From positions 2,790,001-2,854,000 of the forward strand of contig JAXLXE010000001.1 in the NCBI GenBank assembly GCA_046328115.1: a stretch of DNA of 64,000 bases. Direction: 5' to 3'. Origin of the DNA: JAXLXE01 sp046328115 (GTDB lineage Bacteria > Chloroflexota > UBA6077 > JACCZL01). The position numbers were made by a program, and so were the translations under genes. Under the pieces are notes generated by a model. The model was not told the DNA's origin. It saw nothing but the letters and a program-made list of their open reading frames with translations, and did no database searches. Shown here piece by piece: positions 1 to 7,860 of the stretch; position 1 is the stretch's first letter; every line of letters starts with the position of its first letter.

Positions 1-321
1 CTGGGCGTGCGGGCCTGCATCGTGGAGAGCTATGAGCGCATCCACCGCAGCAACCTGCTGATGATGGGCGTCCTGCCGCTCCAGTTCAAGGAGGGCGAGA
101 GCCGCCAGTCGCTTGGCCTCACGGGCACCGAGTCCTACACCATCCGGGGGATTGCCGCGGGTTTGAAGCCACGCCAGGAGCTGAAGGTGGAGGTGACCCG
201 GCAGGACGGGAGCACGTTCTCGTTCAGCGCCGTTACGCGGATCGACGCGCCGATCGAGTGGGAGTACTACCGCCACGGCGGGATCCTGCCGATGGTGCTG
301 CGGGGACTGGCTACGTCCTGA
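1..321 (+). CDS. acnA: aconitate hydratase, C-terminal fragment
   Basis: The gene runs in from the left edge, so only about 106 C-terminal residues are present. The reading frame is open from base 1. The motif RACIVESYERIHRSNLLMMG followed by LPLQF and SLGLTGTE is the conserved swivel-domain (domain 4) signature of AcnA/IRP-type aconitases, where the SNL segment contributes substrate-binding residues. The enzyme isomerises citrate to isocitrate in the TCA cycle; the catalytic 4Fe-4S cysteines lie in the missing part. It ends at a TGA at 319-321, inside the 5' end of the next open frame. Family assignment is confident; intactness of the rest cannot be judged. Confidence 0.93.
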   Translation: MGVRACIVESYERIHRSNLLMMGVLPLQFKEGESRQSLGLTGTESYTIRGIAAGLKPRQELKVEVTRQDGSTFSFSAVTRIDAPIEWEYYRHGGILPMVLRGLATS

Positions 322-920
322 GCGAATCTTGCGGGCAAGCGGAGTCGCGGGAGGCGTCCCGCGACTCCGTTGACGCCCCGGCCTGGCAGACGCTGGGGAC
401 ACGGTATCTCCTGCGGAGCCCCTGGCGAAACGTGCGGGTGGACCGTGCCCGCACGCACATGGGCCTGGAGGTAGAGTACGCCTATCTGGAGGTGCCGGCG
501 GCCGCGATGGTGGTGCCTCTGACGCGCGACGGACGCATCGTGCTGATCCAGCAGTATCGCCACCCCATCCGCGGCTGGGCCTGGGAGATCCCGGCTGGGG
601 CAGTGGGAGAGGAGGAGCCGATCGAAGCGGCGCGGCGTGAGCTGGGCGAGGAGGTCGGCGGCACGTGCGGCGAGCTTCGGTCGCTAGGCGGCTACTATTC
701 GTCCTCTGGCGGCCAGAATCTCTACTGCCATGCGTTCCTAGGCCTGGATGTTGAGCTTGGGGAGACGCGCCACGAGGACACTGAGCTGATCCGGGTGCGC
801 GCGCTGCCGGCGGAAGACGCGTTCAACTGGGCGCGCGACGGCCGACTGAACGAGTGCACGAGCGCGCTGGCGGTCCTCATGGCAGAGCCGCACGTACGCG
901 CCCTCCGTTCGCGCCACTAG
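258..920 (+). CDS. Nudix hydrolase (ADP-ribose pyrophosphatase-like)
   Basis: The protein matches ADP-ribose/NDP-sugar pyrophosphatases, which cleave nucleoside diphosphate-X compounds with Mg2+. The core starts near residue 46 (TLGTRYLLRSPWRNVRVDR), followed by QQYRHP and EIPAGAV, then a Nudix helix with RRELGEEVGG. The box is one residue shorter than the consensus GX5EX7REUXEEXGU between the glycine and REL. The start is uncertain: the only conventional start codon in frame is GTG 258, which overlaps aconitase by 64 nt and adds a low-complexity N-terminus, while homologues usually begin near position 375-390, where no ATG, GTG or TTG is in frame; CTG 318 is possible. Function as a Nudix enzyme is firm; the substrate is not. 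Confidence 0.85.
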   Translation: MGVLPPRRDPADGAAGTGYVLSESCGQAESREASRDSVDAPAWQTLGTRYLLRSPWRNVRVDRARTHMGLEVEYAYLEVPAAAMVVPLTRDGRIVLIQQYRHPIRGWAWEIPAGAVGEEEPIEAARRELGEEVGGTCGELRSLGGYYSSSGGQNLYCHAFLGLDVELGETRHEDTELIRVRALPAEDAFNWARDGRLNECTSALAVLMAEPHVRALRSRH

Positions 921-940
921 GATCCGGCCCAGCCTACCCG

Positions 941-946
941 TACACT
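941..946 (+). promoter_or_regulatory. candidate -10 element (TACACT)
   Basis: TACACT lies 31 nt before the GTG start of the GH57 branching enzyme. It belongs to a set of TANNNT boxes, usually preceded by a pyrimidine or GC, that recur 20-60 nt upstream of starts in this window. No -35 match is visible. Tentative. Confidence 0.3.
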
Positions 947-977
947 TGAAGGCAGCCGAACGCTGGCGAGGTCACCC

Positions 978-2636
978 GTGAAGCTTGGTGCATTCACCTT
1001 TGTACTCCACAGTCACTTACCGTACTGCCGCCAGGCCGGTCGGTGGCCGCACGGCGAGGAATGGATCCACGAGGCGGTGGCCGAGACCTACGTGCCGCTG
1101 TTGAAAACGCTGTCCGATCTGGCGGAGAACAAGGTCTCTCCCAAGGTGACGCTGGGGATCACCCCCGTCCTGGCGGAGCAGCTTGCCGACCCGCTGGTCA
1201 TCAGCCACTTCGAGACGTACGCGCAAGATCGGGCAGAGCGGGCCGCCAGCGACATCGCGCGATTCGAGCGAGAGGGAGATCCGCACGCCAGCTACCTGGC
1301 GCACTGGTACCAGGACTACTACAGCCGGGTGCTGAGCCTCTTCAGGGAGCGGTTCGGCCGGTCGCTGCTGGGCGCGGCGCGGCAGCTTCAGGACGCGGGC
1401 CACATTGAGGTACTGACATCCGCTGCCACCCACGGCTATCTCCCGCTGCTATCGCGAGATTCCTCCATTCGGGCACAGCTCGCCACGGGCGTCTCAACCT
1501 ACCAGAAGCACTTCGGGCGGGCGCCGCGCGCTGCCTGGCTGCCGGAGTGCGCCTACCGCCCGGCCTACCAGGAAGCAGGCGCGGTCCGGCCGGGTATCGA
1601 GGACTTCCTGGCGCAGGCGGGCATTCGGCTCTTCTTCGCGGAAACGCACACGGTGGAAGGCGGTCGTCCGGTAGGCAAGGCCATGGAGGAGGTCATCGGC
1701 CCGTACGGTGACATCCCCCGGCGCTACGTGGTACCGGTGTCTGAGACGGTGCCGCTGTCCGCGCGGACGACGTACGAAGCGTACAACGTGGCTCGGGCGG
1801 ACGTATCCGTGATCGGCCGGAACAATCGCTCCGGGCTCCAGGTCTGGTCCGCCGACCACGGGTATCCCGGGGAGTTCGACTACCGCGAGTTCCACAAGAA
1901 GGACGGCGTGTCCGGCATGCAGTACTGGCGGGTCACGGGCGCCCGCGTGGGGCTAGGCGAGAAGGACTGGTACCATCCGGACTGGGCACAGGGGAAGGTG
2001 ACCATGCATGCCCACCACTTCGCCGACCTGGTGGAGGGGCTGGTGCGCGACTACCACACCCGTACCGGCCGGCACGGCATCGTCGCGGCCATCTACGACA
2101 CCGAGCTATTCGGCCACTGGTGGTTCGAGGGGGTGAACTGGATCGGGGAGGTGCTCGCCGCGCTCTCCAAGAGCGAGGCCGTGGAGCTGACGACGGCCTC
2201 CGACTACGTGGAGCAGCACCGGCCAACGGACGTGGTGGCGCTCCCCGAGAGCTCCTGGGGTATGGGCGGCAACCACTTCACCTGGGACAACGCCGACACG
2301 CGCTGGATGTGGCCGATCATCCACGGGGCGGAGTCGCGTATGGAGCGTCTCGCGACGCGGTATCCAGCGGCCAGCGGGCCGACGCGAGACGTGCTCAGCC
2401 AGGCGGCGCGCGAGCTACTGCTGCTCCAGTCCAGCGACTGGCCGTTCCTGATCACAACGGGCCAGGCCGGTGAGTACGCCATCCAGCGTTTCCGCGAGCA
2501 CACGGACCGCTTCAACTTGCTGGCGGAGATCGCGGAGCGCGGTCAGGCTGATGAGGCAGACCGGGCCACCGCTCTGGAGCTTTACGAGCGCGACAAGCTA
2601 TTCGCCGACATCGACTACCGTGCGTGGGCCCCGTAG
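978..2636 (+). CDS. GH57 1,4-alpha-glucan branching enzyme
   Basis: This 552-residue cytoplasmic enzyme belongs to the GH57 branching-enzyme clade (DUF1957 type), which forms alpha-1,6 branches in glycogen. Conserved region 1 is HSHLPYCR (residues 11-18). The WLPECAY motif gives the likely nucleophile E190, and the IYDTELFGHWW motif gives the likely acid/base D374; these match the spacing of E183/D354 in the Thermococcus enzyme. A helical C-terminal domain with WPFLIT and the final HTDRFN segment is typical of the clade. Start is GTG 978. It is followed by a second GH57 gene and a glycogen-synthase-like transferase, which supports a role in alpha-glucan synthesis. Length fits the family. Confidence 0.9.
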   Translation: MKLGAFTFVLHSHLPYCRQAGRWPHGEEWIHEAVAETYVPLLKTLSDLAENKVSPKVTLGITPVLAEQLADPLVISHFETYAQDRAERAASDIARFEREGDPHASYLAHWYQDYYSRVLSLFRERFGRSLLGAARQLQDAGHIEVLTSAATHGYLPLLSRDSSIRAQLATGVSTYQKHFGRAPRAAWLPECAYRPAYQEAGAVRPGIEDFLAQAGIRLFFAETHTVEGGRPVGKAMEEVIGPYGDIPRRYVVPVSETVPLSARTTYEAYNVARADVSVIGRNNRSGLQVWSADHGYPGEFDYREFHKKDGVSGMQYWRVTGARVGLGEKDWYHPDWAQGKVTMHAHHFADLVEGLVRDYHTRTGRHGIVAAIYDTELFGHWWFEGVNWIGEVLAALSKSEAVELTTASDYVEQHRPTDVVALPESSWGMGGNHFTWDNADTRWMWPIIHGAESRMERLATRYPAASGPTRDVLSQAARELLLLQSSDWPFLITTGQAGEYAIQRFREHTDRFNLLAEIAERGQADEADRATALELYERDKLFADIDYRAWAP

Positions 2637-2772
2637 ACCGGGGGCGGATCGAGATGCGTCCGTGCCGTGACGGCCCTGAACGCCCCTCCCGCCATCTGCT
2701 ACCCTACGCCGACCGGGGTCGGTAGCGCCTGATAATTCGGACCGTAGCACCGTCGAATGGCGTTATGAACTT

Positions 2773-2812
2773 AGGGGCAGTAGTCCCGCGGGCGGCCGCC
2801 GAACTTGCCCCT
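2773..2812 (+). promoter_or_regulatory. inverted repeat upstream of second GH57 gene
   Basis: AGGGGCA (2773-2779) and TGCCCCT (2806-2812) are perfect reverse complements separated by 26 nt rich in G+C, ending 22 nt before the ATG at 2835. The 198-nt intergenic region also holds TGATAATTCGG around 2729. It could be a leader hairpin or the end structure of the upstream gene. No T-tract follows, so a terminator is not supported. Confidence 0.25.
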
Positions 2813-2834
2813 CAATCTCACGCCATAGGCAGCC

Positions 2835-4289
2835 ATGACCACGCCCGGCACTCGCCACCTCTGTATCTACGGCCACTTCTACCAGCCGCCGCGGGAAGAT
2901 CCGTTCACGGGGAGCATCCCCCGCGAGTTCGGCGCCGAGCCGTTCCACGATTTCAACGAGAAGATCACGGCGGAGTGCTATCTCCCCAACGCGCGGCTCG
3001 GGAGCTTCGCCCAGATCGGCTTTGACCTGGGGCCAACCCTGGCATCCTGGATGCAAACGCGCTCCAACGGCACCCTGCGACGGATCGTGCGGCAGGAACG
3101 CCAGCACTACGCCGCCCATGGGGTCCCAAACGCGCTGGCCCAGGCCTACAGCCACGCGATCCTGCCGCTGTGCAGCGAGCGCGAGAAGCGCATCCAGATC
3201 GCGTGGGGCATCGCAGACTTCGAACAGCGTTTCGGCCACAGTCCCCAGGGCATGTGGCTACCCGAGACTGCCGCTGACGAGGCCACGCTCGGCGCGTTGC
3301 TGGATCACGGCATCAGCTACACGGTGCTCGCACCCTGGCAATCACGCCGGAAGCTGGACACCACCGAGCCGTATTGGATAGAGCTCGCAGACGGGCGGCG
3401 AATCGCGGCGTTCTTCTACGACGGTCCGCTCTCTGGCCGGGTCTCGTTTGACGCGGGCACCACCAGCAACGCGGACGTTTTTGGGTATCGCGACCTGCCT
3501 TCCCATGTGAACGCGGCCAAGGTCCGGCGGGGTGAGGCGCAGATCATCACCGTGGCCACGGACGGCGAGCTATATGGCCATCACCAGGTGCACCGGGATT
3601 TGTTTTTGACCCATCTGCTCAACGAGACGGCGCCGCGCCAGGGATTCGTGGTGACCACGTTGGGGCGATACCTGCGAGACCACCCGCCGACTCGGAGCAC
3701 GCGACTGGCCGGCCCATCATCCTGGTCATGCCATCACGGCGTGCAGCGCTGGCGCGGCGCGTGCGCCTGCACGGAAGGCGACGGCCGCTGGAAGGCCGGG
3801 CTCCGGCGGGCCATCACCGCGTTGGGCGCACAGCTCGATCTGCACTTCGACCAGACGGGGGCCGGGCTGTTCCATGATCCGCGACAGGCGGAGCTGGAGT
3901 ACGTGAATCTCCGGCTCGGCCGGGTGAGTCGGCGCGCGTTCTGGGAGCTGCACGGCACGCCCGGCAGGGCGGGGTCAAGCCGGGCCATGCGGTTGCTCGA
4001 GGCCCAATACCATCGGCACCTGATGCTCGCGAGCTGCGCCTGGTTCTTCGATGACCTGGATCGCATCGAGCCGCGCAACGCCATCGCCCACGGACTGCGC
4101 GCGGCACGGATCGCCGAGCGCGTGCATGGGCTGGACCTGACAAGTCGCTTCGCCGGCGACCTGCGGGGCGTGAAGAGCTGGCGGACCGCCCGCACCGGAT
4201 TTGACCTGCTGCGAGAGCTGGCCTCGCGGGCATGCGAGACCGAGCGGGCGTCTGGCGCCGCGCTCACTGATCGGCGGCGGGCCGGGTAG
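2835..4289 (+). CDS. GH57 glycoside hydrolase (amylase/mannosidase-like, DUF3536 type)
   Basis: A second GH57 protein, distinct from the branching enzyme. Region 1 is HFYQPPRED (residues 14-22); MWLPETA places a likely nucleophile at E144; VATDGELYGHH places a likely acid/base at D243. The N-terminal barrel (about residues 8-300) is followed by a helical region with SWSCHHGVQRW and a terminal part resembling the DUF3536 region found after this GH57 subgroup. At 484 residues it is shorter than many members with the full C-terminal domain. It probably acts on alpha-glucan in the cytoplasm, as no signal peptide is present, and sits between branching enzyme and synthase. Exact activity is unknown. 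Confidence 0.82.
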   Translation: MTTPGTRHLCIYGHFYQPPREDPFTGSIPREFGAEPFHDFNEKITAECYLPNARLGSFAQIGFDLGPTLASWMQTRSNGTLRRIVRQERQHYAAHGVPNALAQAYSHAILPLCSEREKRIQIAWGIADFEQRFGHSPQGMWLPETAADEATLGALLDHGISYTVLAPWQSRRKLDTTEPYWIELADGRRIAAFFYDGPLSGRVSFDAGTTSNADVFGYRDLPSHVNAAKVRRGEAQIITVATDGELYGHHQVHRDLFLTHLLNETAPRQGFVVTTLGRYLRDHPPTRSTRLAGPSSWSCHHGVQRWRGACACTEGDGRWKAGLRRAITALGAQLDLHFDQTGAGLFHDPRQAELEYVNLRLGRVSRRAFWELHGTPGRAGSSRAMRLLEAQYHRHLMLASCAWFFDDLDRIEPRNAIAHGLRAARIAERVHGLDLTSRFAGDLRGVKSWRTARTGFDLLRELASRACETERASGAALTDRRRAG

Positions 4290-4304
4290 CAAGGCGGCGT
4301 TCGC

Positions 4305-4310
4305 TATCAT
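4305..4310 (+). promoter_or_regulatory. candidate -10 element (TATCAT)
   Basis: GCTATCAT lies 45 nt before the ATG of the glycosyltransferase at 4356 and just downstream of the previous stop. One of the recurrent TANNNT boxes. No clear -35. Confidence 0.3.
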
Positions 4311-4355
4311 CGCGTCCGCGGCGCTCTGAGGCGCGCCGACCAGGGAGCGTTCTAG

Positions 4356-6107
4356 ATGCTGCCGGCTGACAGCGTCCTGCTGGTGACATACGAGACGCGG
4401 CTCACCCCGTCTGGCGGCATCAGCCAGGTACTCCGCGAGCTACCGTCGCCACTGGCAAAGGCGACCGGCCGGGCTGTGGCGATCGTCACGCCGTTTCACC
4501 ATGCTCTCAGGCCAGCGGCGGCGGCTCGCGAACGCTGGGAAGAGATCCGAGCAGACGTGGAGGGCAGAAACGCCCTGATGACGTTCGAGGTGGCGGAGCG
4601 GGATCCCGGGCACTCGGTGGCGGTGGACATCTTCCAGTTTGCTCAGCCAGACACGGTGCCAGAGCGCTGCCCGATTCTGCTCCTGCGGGTGCGGGGCGAT
4701 GAGTACTTTGGCGGTGGTCTTGATCCGTACGACATGCCGGCCGAGGCGCTGACGCGGGACGCGCTGTTCTTTGGGGCGGCAGTGGCCGTGTTCGCTACGC
4801 TTGTCGGGCTGGGGCGTCATAGTGCGCTGATGCTGCAGGACTGGGAAGCGGCAACGACCGCTCTGGCGCTCACGATGACGCCCGCGGGCGAGCGGCCGCG
4901 CGCGTTCATCACGCTCCACAACAGCTACGACAGCGGCCCGGTGGAGGACCACGCGCTGTGGAGGCTGGGGATCGACCCGGCGACCTGCCCCGGCCGAGGC
5001 TCCGTGACGACGGTGCTGCGCCGCGCGCTACCGTTGATCGAGCGGCCGTACATATCGGTCTCCCAACAGTTCGCGCTGGATCTCACTACTGACTTGCTTC
5101 AGCAGCGGGTAATGGCCGATCACCTCCAGGACCTGCTGGCGGACACGCGTGGCATCGACAACGGCCCGTTTGGCCGGGCGGCGGTAGACTCGGGGACCGT
5201 GCAGCGGGCGGCGGACGGAGCGCCCGCGGAGCTGGCGGCCTGGAAGACGGAGCGCCGGGACGTGGCCCTGGCGGCGTGGCGAGGCATCTCCGCGGATCCG
5301 TCCCTGCCGCTATGGGGCGATGTGGAGACGTTCGCGGCGTTCGCCGGAAGCGGCGTGGACGTGCCCTGGTTCTTCTTCGCCGGGCGAGATGACCCGCGGC
5401 AGAAGGGCTACGACGTGGCGGTGGCGGCGGTAGAGGATCTGCTTGCCGCCGGGGCAGCGGCGCCCGCTCAGTTCATCTTCGCGCCGAGCCCAGGTAGCGA
5501 GGGGCTGGCCGGACTGGAGTTCCTGCGCCTGCTGTGCGCGCAACACCCGAATCGCGTCATCGCCATGCCGTTCAGGATGACCCAGGGATTTCTGGAGACC
5601 ATGCAGGGCTCGAGCTTCGGCGTGATGCCGTCGCTGTACGAGCCGTTTGGGATGGCGAATGAGCTGTGCCTGAACGGGCTGGTGTGCATCGGCCGCGCCA
5701 CGGGCGGGATTCTCCAGCAGGTGCTGCCGTTTACGGGCGTGCCTTCATGCAGCACCGCGGTACTCAGCCGCTCGGGACGCTGGGCTGGTACGTTAGAGCG
5801 CCCCACGGGTCTCCTGTACCGCGAGCCTGACGACCCCGAACGCGCGCACGCCGTTGACGACGACTGGCGGGCACTGAACGCCTGCGGGTACCTGATGACA
5901 GGGGAGATCCGGACGTCTGAGCGAGGGCGCATCCCCTTGTTTCGCTCCATGGTGCGCGAGCTCCGTGCAGCTCTAAGGGATGCCACGGATCTGTACTCAC
6001 ACGATCGGCCCGTGTACTACCGCATGCTGTCAGACAGCCTCAACCACATCAGCCGAACCTTCAGTTGGGAACGCACCGCCCGCGAGTGCGCCGGGCTGAT
6101 CGGCTAG
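4356..6107 (+). CDS. glycogen/starch synthase-like glycosyltransferase (GT5-type)
   Basis: A 583-residue GT-B fold transferase. The N-terminus (VLLVTYETRLTPSGGISQVLRE split over residues 6-28) corresponds to the nucleotide-sugar loop of glycogen synthases (KTGGL region), and the C-terminal half has FFFAGRDDPRQKGYD, then PSLYEPFGMANE near residue 425 and IGRATGGI, the hallmarks of GlgA-like donor binding. The product is expected to elongate alpha-1,4-glucan from ADP- or UDP-glucose in the cytosol. An AGGGAG Shine-Dalgarno lies 9 nt before ATG 4356. It follows two GH57 genes in the same orientation. Because the family also includes mannosyl- and trehalose-synthesising relatives, the call as glycogen synthase is likely rather than certain. 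Confidence 0.78.
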   Translation: MLPADSVLLVTYETRLTPSGGISQVLRELPSPLAKATGRAVAIVTPFHHALRPAAAARERWEEIRADVEGRNALMTFEVAERDPGHSVAVDIFQFAQPDTVPERCPILLLRVRGDEYFGGGLDPYDMPAEALTRDALFFGAAVAVFATLVGLGRHSALMLQDWEAATTALALTMTPAGERPRAFITLHNSYDSGPVEDHALWRLGIDPATCPGRGSVTTVLRRALPLIERPYISVSQQFALDLTTDLLQQRVMADHLQDLLADTRGIDNGPFGRAAVDSGTVQRAADGAPAELAAWKTERRDVALAAWRGISADPSLPLWGDVETFAAFAGSGVDVPWFFFAGRDDPRQKGYDVAVAAVEDLLAAGAAAPAQFIFAPSPGSEGLAGLEFLRLLCAQHPNRVIAMPFRMTQGFLETMQGSSFGVMPSLYEPFGMANELCLNGLVCIGRATGGILQQVLPFTGVPSCSTAVLSRSGRWAGTLERPTGLLYREPDDPERAHAVDDDWRALNACGYLMTGEIRTSERGRIPLFRSMVRELRAALRDATDLYSHDRPVYYRMLSDSLNHISRTFSWERTARECAGLIG

Positions 6108-6132
6108 GTGCCGCGAACGCCGATCACGCATC

Positions 6133-6187
6133 GATTACCAGGCCTTAAGCCGCGGCTCACCGCCAGTTAACCAATCCCGCTTAGGCT
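6133..6187 (+). promoter_or_regulatory. Pho-box-like direct repeats and -10 upstream of phn operon
   Basis: Four 7-mers start exactly 11 bp apart: GATTACC (6133), CTTAAGC (6144), GCTCACC (6155) and GTTAACC (6166). Three fit GNTNACC, close to the GTTCACC/GTTAACC unit of actinobacterial PHO boxes. Nine nt later is a TANNNT -10 candidate, TAGGCT (6182-6187), the geometry expected for PhoB/PhoP-type activation. The downstream genes are phosphonate uptake and C-P lyase, classic phosphate-starvation genes. The repeats and spacing are seen directly; binding by a PhoB/PhoP-type regulator is inferred. Confidence 0.5.
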
Positions 6188-6234
6188 TCAGACACACGCG
6201 GACGGACCGCGTGGCGACTGGAGACTCTGACCGT

Positions 6235-7020
6235 ATGATCGAAGTTCGCGGCCTGGCCAAGCGGTTCCCGAATGGCCACAAGGCCCTGGCGGACGTCTCG
6301 TTCAGGATCGATTCTGGCGAGTTTGTCTGCATCGCGGGCCGGAGCGGGGCCGGGAAGTCAACGCTCCTGCGCTGCCTGAACGGGACGGTCGAGGCGACGG
6401 CTGGTTCGGTTCGGGTGGACGGCGTGGACGTGGGCCAGGCGAGCCCGGAGGAGCGACGAGCGCTGCGCGCAAGGCTTGGATTCGTCTACCAGGAGTTCAA
6501 CCTGGTGGACCGGGCCACCGTGCTGCGGAACGTGCTGGTGGGCAGGCTGGGCCACGCGGCGACGCTACCAAGTCTGCTGGGCCTGTTCCCTCGCGCCCAC
6601 CGTGAGCTAGCCCTGTTCAACCTGGACCGTGTGCGCCTGTTGGATCGCGCTCAGCAGCGGACTGATTCGCTATCTGGCGGGGAAAAGCAGCGCGTGGCCA
6701 TCGCGCGGGCCTTAACGCAAGAACCGCGGGTGCTACTGGCGGATGAGCCCGTGGCCAGCCTGGACCCTGAGCTTGGCCGCGGCGTGATGGAGGACCTGCA
6801 CCGAGCGGCCAAGGCGGACGCGGTGCCCACGCTGGTGAACATTCACGACATCAACCTGGCGCGCGAATACGCGGACCGAGTCGTGGGAATCGCGCAGGGC
6901 GAGATTGTCTTCGATGGACCTCCGCATCGACTCGACGCCGCTGCTCTGGACCGGATCTACCGGTTCGATGAACCGGGAGAAAACCATGAGCGTCCTGGCT
7001 CCAGTGTCGTCGCGGCATAG
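6235..7020 (+). CDS. phnC: phosphonate ABC transporter, ATP-binding protein PhnC
   Basis: The ATPase subunit of the PhnCDE importer. Walker A is GRSGAGKST (residues 35-43), the signature is LSGGEKQR, Walker B is RVLLADEP and the switch histidine is in NIHDINLA. I prefer ATG 6235 (MIEVRGLAKRF) because family members begin here; GTG 6211 would add eight residues. It is the first gene of an operon running to 15823, and phnE starts inside its 3' end. Length about 261 residues is normal for PhnC. Expression is probably driven by the Pho-box-like repeats just upstream. Confidence 0.92.
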   Translation: MIEVRGLAKRFPNGHKALADVSFRIDSGEFVCIAGRSGAGKSTLLRCLNGTVEATAGSVRVDGVDVGQASPEERRALRARLGFVYQEFNLVDRATVLRNVLVGRLGHAATLPSLLGLFPRAHRELALFNLDRVRLLDRAQQRTDSLSGGEKQRVAIARALTQEPRVLLADEPVASLDPELGRGVMEDLHRAAKADAVPTLVNIHDINLAREYADRVVGIAQGEIVFDGPPHRLDAAALDRIYRFDEPGENHERPGSSVVAA

Positions 7021-7831
7021 AGCGGCGGACGCGCCCGCGGCAATCCGCGAACATCCGCTAGCGAACCCCATCCCCAGACTGCACCCGAGGGGTGTTCTGA
7101 CCGGCGCTGCGGCGGCATCCGTACTGATCTGGGCCTGGCACGGATCCGGCGTCACGCCCATCGCCCTGATCGAAGGCCTGCCGGACATGCTGAGCTTCAT
7201 CAGCCGCCTGTTTCCGCCCAGCATCGAGGCAGTGCCTGAGGCGATCCCGCCACTGCTCGAGACGATCCAGATGGCCATCGTGGGCACCCTGCTGGCGGTC
7301 TGTCTGGCTCTACCGCTCAGTCTGCTGGCCGCCGCGAACGTTAGCCCGAGGCCGTGGGTGTATCAGTCCGTCCGCGTTGTGCTGAACGCGGGACGGACCA
7401 TCCCTGAGCTTGTCCTGGCGCTGGCGTTCGTGGCGGCGGTTGGGCTGGGCGCATTTCCGGGCACGCTAGCGCTGGCGCTCCACTCGGTGTTCAGCCTCTC
7501 AAAGATTTTCACCGAGGCCATTGAGGCGATCAATCCGCGCCCGGTGGAGGCGGTGGTTGCCGCCGGAGCCAACGGACCGCAAAGCATCGCCTACGCGGTG
7601 GTGCCGCAGGCACTGCCGGTGATGATGTCCTACACGCTGCTCTACTGGGAGCACAACATCCGCGCCGCCACGGTGCTGGGGCTCGTGGGGGCGGGCGGGA
7701 TTGGCTTCAAGATCCAGGTCGCCATGCGGCTGTTCCACTACCAGGATCTGACCACCTACGTGCTGATGCTGATCTTGATGGTCACGGCGATTGACCGCGC
7801 CAGCGCCTACCTCCGCTCGCGAATCACCTGA
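6986..7831 (+). CDS. phnE: phosphonate ABC transporter permease PhnE
   Basis: A single membrane-spanning PhnE of about 281 residues. Hydrophobic segments include GVLTGAAAASVLIWAW, TIQMAIVGTLLAVCLALPLS, ELVLALAFVAAVGLGAF and TYVLMLILMV, and the BPD permease coupling loop appears as EAINPRPVEAVVAAGAN. The same frame is open from 6905, but ATG 6986 preceded by GGGAGAAAA is the reasonable start and overlaps phnC by 35 nt. It forms the transmembrane path for phosphonates delivered by PhnD. Unlike several alphaproteobacteria, there is only one phnE. Confidence 0.92.
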   Translation: MSVLAPVSSRHRAADAPAAIREHPLANPIPRLHPRGVLTGAAAASVLIWAWHGSGVTPIALIEGLPDMLSFISRLFPPSIEAVPEAIPPLLETIQMAIVGTLLAVCLALPLSLLAAANVSPRPWVYQSVRVVLNAGRTIPELVLALAFVAAVGLGAFPGTLALALHSVFSLSKIFTEAIEAINPRPVEAVVAAGANGPQSIAYAVVPQALPVMMSYTLLYWEHNIRAATVLGLVGAGGIGFKIQVAMRLFHYQDLTTYVLMLILMVTAIDRASAYLRSRIT

Positions 7832-7860
7832 TTGAGCATTCAATGCCGGGAGGCACAAGC

